Assembly: GCA_030039655.1 (NCBI GenBank)
Contig: JASHVC010000472.1
Coordinates: 1 to 7,996 of the forward strand
Reading direction: 5' to 3'
Length of the DNA stretch: 7,996 bases
Origin: Xanthobacteraceae bacterium
GTDB taxonomy: Bacteria; Pseudomonadota; Alphaproteobacteria; Rhizobiales; Xanthobacteraceae
The notes beneath the pieces were generated by a model. The model searched no databases and had not been told where the DNA came from. It was given only the letters and a program-made list of their open reading frames with translations. Positions within the stretch are counted from its first letter, which is position 1, and every line of letters begins with the position of its first letter. The position numbers and the translations under genes are program-made. This document shows positions 5,552-7,996 of the stretch, piece after piece.

Positions 5552-6535
5552 TCAGCCAAGAAGCGATAGGGATGGAAAGCCGGCGCGCTCCCACGGAACG
5601 CTCAGCAGGTGCCCGCTCGGTTCCGGAGGTTTTTCCGACGACGTGAAGGCGGGAAGGACCTTAAAGAGGAACATCTTCGAACCGCGACCGGCAGCAAACC
5701 GATCGAGCAGTGCCATCATGGAACGCATGCGGGCGATGTTGGTGGTGACGATCGGGACAAAGAAATTCGGAAACCCGAAGTGAGAGCGGTATATGCCCTG
5801 CTCCACGACGGCCGTGTAGGCCGCAAACTTCCTGGCGATCGAAGAGCGGTCAATGGCGCTGGCGTCGAGTGGCTCGGTGGCGCAATCGGCCTCTACGCCC
5901 GGAAAGAAGAGATAGCTGCGCTTACCCTCGATCGTTCGCTCAAGGCCGAAAGGCGTTCCGTCAGCAACAACGTCTCCGGACCGGGATTCGCCACGCAGCG
6001 AATAGGTAACTGGAATTGATGCAGGATTGGAGGCCTCGCGTGTAGCCTTTGGAGTGTGCTCGCTGGCGAGGATCTCCGGCCACGTAATCAGCCTAACATT
6101 GGGATTCTCACTGGTGCCGAGTTCGATCGACGCTATGACTTGGGCGACCATGAGCTCGTGGATGAAATTGCGATGATAGGTTTTGGTTGGGGACGGCAGC
6201 CCGCGGTCCCGCAACAGGCGCGCACCGCGCTCGTCGAGCTCGTAAATAAGAGGTCGGCAATTGGCGGCGGCACTGTGGCGCTGTTGGTGGGGTCGGGAGA
6301 GGAACAGGTTGGGCTTGCGCGAAAGCAGGTTGAGCCGGTAGCTGAGGGCCTTTGCACTGCCGCCGATGAAGGCGTGAATGTAGTCGGCGGGAAGATAGCG
6401 ATACCGACTAAGCAGTTTGAAAATTTCGAAATCACGCTCCGTAGGATGCGCGACGATTGGCGCGCCACCACTGCGCGAAACAGGATCACGATTCCAGCGC
6501 GACGCGCGCCGATGCTCTTTGACAACTGCGTCCAT
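5552..6535 (-). CDS. Replication-relaxation family protein
   Basis: The protein is 327 aa from ATG 6535. Residues 33-80 form a winged-helix domain typical of the family's N-terminus (RDFEIFKLLSRYRYLPADYI, then a wing region and NLLSRKPNLFLSRP), followed by LIYELDERGARLLRDRG. HRNFIHELMVAQVIASIELG (about 121-140) begins the C-terminal part. That part resembles a PD-(D/E)XK-type fold: GDVVADGTPFGLE near 187-199, then FFPGVEADCATEPLD near 209-223 with E215 and D217. Members usually read E-A/V-D-R-G-T at this last motif; here it is EADCAT, so the Arg-Gly pair is lost. Family members occur on plasmids and conjugative elements and are linked to replication and mobilisation. This one lies 101 bases downstream of the coupling-type ATPase on the same strand, consistent with an operon for DNA transfer. 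No ribosome binding site is clear before ATG 6535. I am sure of the family, less so of the biochemical role. Confidence 0.8.
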   Translation of the reverse strand: MDAVVKEHRRASRWNRDPVSRSGGAPIVAHPTERDFEIFKLLSRYRYLPADYIHAFIGGSAKALSYRLNLLSRKPNLFLSRPHQQRHSAAANCRPLIYELDERGARLLRDRGLPSPTKTYHRNFIHELMVAQVIASIELGTSENPNVRLITWPEILASEHTPKATREASNPASIPVTYSLRGESRSGDVVADGTPFGLERTIEGKRSYLFFPGVEADCATEPLDASAIDRSSIARKFAAYTAVVEQGIYRSHFGFPNFFVPIVTTNIARMRSMMALLDRFAAGRGSKMFLFKVLPAFTSSEKPPEPSGHLLSVPWERAGFPSLSLLG

Positions 6536-6636
6536 GACGAACGCAATAGATCAAATGAATATCGAGGAAAACGTTCGCCACGAAGAATCAGCGGCTACTG
6601 TGAGCACCTACGCGCCACGTCGAGCGAGCAAAATAT

Positions 6637-7996
6637 TTATTCGTCACCCCACTTGTCGGCCGGCTCGGCGTGGTCGCCGGTGTGCGGATCATTGGATAGT
6701 GTGGCCGCGCGATCGGGCGATTGATTTGCGGGACCGGCGCCCGTCTCCGGACCATCCATAGCCGGCGCTGACAGGTGAGCTGGTCCCTGGTCTGGACTGT
6801 GCGCGGCGAATGAAAATTGCTCGCGCATCTTTGCCCGAATAGCTTCTTGCTCAGCTGCGGACATCTTGAGGAGCTTATCGATCTCCAAGCGCGGGACCTT
6901 AAGGGCAATCCCTGCTGAGGTGAAGTCGCGGACGAAGACCGCAAAGGTGCCCTGCGGCAGCGAGCGCAGCGTGTCGGCGTTCATGCGCAGCTTATCCGAA
7001 AGATACTTGGCCTCGTCGTCACTGTTGGCCATTCGGATGGCGCAGTTGGATAGGGCATCGAGGACGTTGGCACTGGTGATCTGTGCAGTGCGTTGATGCG
7101 CCATGATCATCGCGATCTTCTGGCTGCGACATTCGTCGAGGATCGTAGAGATCTTGTCGTCTCGGCGGATAACGTTTTGGCACTCATCTATATAGAAGTA
7201 GCAAGGCTTCTTTTGGTTGTCCGGCCTGCCCGCTCGCTGCTGCGCCGCCGCGAGCACAAGAGCGATAAAGAAACGACCGAAAAACTCGCTGCCCTCGTCG
7301 CCGAGCTGCTGCTTACCATTGTCGATAAGAATGATCTTGCCGCCGTCCATGGCCTGACCGATGTCGAGCTTGGTCTTCGGGGCGCTAAACATCTGCTTGA
7401 TGATGGGATTAGTCATAAGGAATTGGAGGCGCCAGGCGAGTTGCTGGCGGGTCTCGCTATAGGTCTTGGAATCGAAGTGGCGCGCGAAAAAGTCCCTGAG
7501 GTCGGGACGCAGCTTATCGATATGACTCCGATATGGACCAATGCCGTTTTCGATGACATCTCGGAAGGTGTCGAGGGTGGCATTCGGAACGGCTTCGACC
7601 AAGGCCGGCAGCACCGAGCGGAAGAGCGTCATCTGCAAGGCGGTCATCTTGGCTTCGAGAAGCGCGCTGAAGACATATTCGAGAAGCGAAACCGTGTGCG
7701 CGATATTCGTTTTAGGAATGTCGAGCGGGTTGAGCGCCAGCGGATAGTCCGGGTCCGGTTCAATAAGGAGCAAGCGATCCTTGACGGCGGCAAGCTCCTT
7801 GATGGGGTTGCTGAGGTCGCCCTTGCTGTCCATCACAATGATAGAAGCGTCGCGCTTCAAGTCATCGAGAAACATCGAGTGAAGCAGCGTGGTCTTGCCG
7901 CGTCCCGGTGGGGCGATGATCCAGTGACCCGAAAAGCGCTGCTCTTCGGGCAATGTGAACGGGAGCGGCATCGAGAACAGCTCCAAGAGTGGGGTA
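6637..7996 (-). CDS. Type IV coupling-protein-like (VirD4/TraD/TraG-type) ATPase, N-terminus cut by the right edge
   Basis: The frame is open from the right edge to TAA 6637-6639. A TTG at 7986 and ATG at 7971 could be starts, but the upstream residues (TPLLELFSMPLPFTLP) read like an ongoing protein, so I treat it as 5'-partial. Counting from TTG 7986, Walker A is APPGRGKT at 25-32, then IIVMDSKGD in the mid-40s to 50s, then Walker B YFYIDECQNV with D267 and E268. SQKIAMIMAHQRTAQI follows as the sensor strand and glutamine motif, then NVLDALSNCAIRMANSDDEAKYLSD. This order is that of the HerA/FtsK-like ATPases that couple relaxosomes to type IV secretion channels. No transmembrane helices are seen in the visible part; they would be missing or upstream of the edge. 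The last 60 residues are Pro/Ala/Asp-rich, probably disordered and acidic at the end (ADKWGDE), possibly a partner-binding tail. Its neighbour, the replication-relaxation gene, follows on the same strand. A nucleic-acid-pumping role in conjugative transfer is the likely job. Confidence 0.85.
   Translation of the reverse strand, partial: TPLLELFSMPLPFTLPEEQRFSGHWIIAPPGRGKTTLLHSMFLDDLKRDASIIVMDSKGDLSNPIKELAAVKDRLLLIEPDPDYPLALNPLDIPKTNIAHTVSLLEYVFSALLEAKMTALQMTLFRSVLPALVEAVPNATLDTFRDVIENGIGPYRSHIDKLRPDLRDFFARHFDSKTYSETRQQLAWRLQFLMTNPIIKQMFSAPKTKLDIGQAMDGGKIILIDNGKQQLGDEGSEFFGRFFIALVLAAAQQRAGRPDNQKKPCYFYIDECQNVIRRDDKISTILDECRSQKIAMIMAHQRTAQITSANVLDALSNCAIRMANSDDEAKYLSDKLRMNADTLRSLPQGTFAVFVRDFTSAGIALKVPRLEIDKLLKMSAAEQEAIRAKMREQFSFAAHSPDQGPAHLSAPAMDGPETGAGPANQSPDRAATLSNDPHTGDHAEPADKWGDE

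Noticed and set aside
5269..5646. A 125-codon plus-strand frame over the convergent gap
   Set aside because: It overlaps the end of the minus-strand gene, lacks a ribosome binding site, and contains the terminator-like hairpin in its coding sequence.
5609..6724. Plus-strand frames of 136 and 222 codons opposite the replication-relaxation gene
   Set aside because: They are antisense to a recognised family and their translations show no recognisable motif.

Overview
The window is a stretch of an alphaproteobacterial accessory region, most likely from a Hyphomicrobiales (Bradyrhizobium/Methylobacterium-like) genomic island, integrative conjugative element or plasmid. The assignment rests on the gene set (an ArdC-type antirestriction protein followed by a DUF3768 protein, an XRE/RuvC-like pair, a replication-relaxation protein and a type IV coupling-type ATPase) and on the GC-rich coding style from about 1400 onward. 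No rRNA, tRNA, CRISPR array, transposase or integrase is visible.

Layout. (1) 1-849, minus strand: an unrecognised membrane protein with about four transmembrane segments, whose C-terminus lies beyond the left edge. (2) 850-1350: about 500 bases with no convincing gene, only a weak minus-strand small ORF (934-1134). Sampled lines suggest the left end is more A/T-rich than the rest. (3) 1351-2718, plus: a P-loop ATPase resembling the helicase part of phage/plasmid D5-type proteins. It is followed by a 262-base gap holding an inverted repeat of GGGGAC motifs. (4) 2981-5173, plus: a four-gene cluster. An XRE-type regulator overlaps a RuvC-like RNase H-fold protein by 7 nt. After a short leader with competing hairpins come an ArdC-type protein and a DUF3768 protein that overlap by 4 nt. 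A 17-codon micro-ORF and a perfect 11-bp GC-rich hairpin (5337-5362) follow. (5) 5552-7996, minus: a type IV coupling-type ATPase whose N-terminus runs off the right edge, then a replication-relaxation family protein. This pair converges on the plus-strand cluster.

How it fits together (inference): the minus-strand pair looks like DNA-transfer or mobilisation machinery of a conjugative element. The plus-strand cluster looks like an establishment module: a regulator with a nuclease-like partner, then antirestriction genes that would protect incoming single-stranded DNA. The P-loop ATPase would serve element replication or maintenance. No relaxase, mating-pair-formation gene, integrase or attachment site is inside the window, so the type of element is not settled.

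The most notable single observation is that the RuvC-like protein has tyrosine where an RNase H-fold nuclease of this type should have its first catalytic aspartate, while its later acidic residues are kept. No clearly new system can be proven from the sequence alone.
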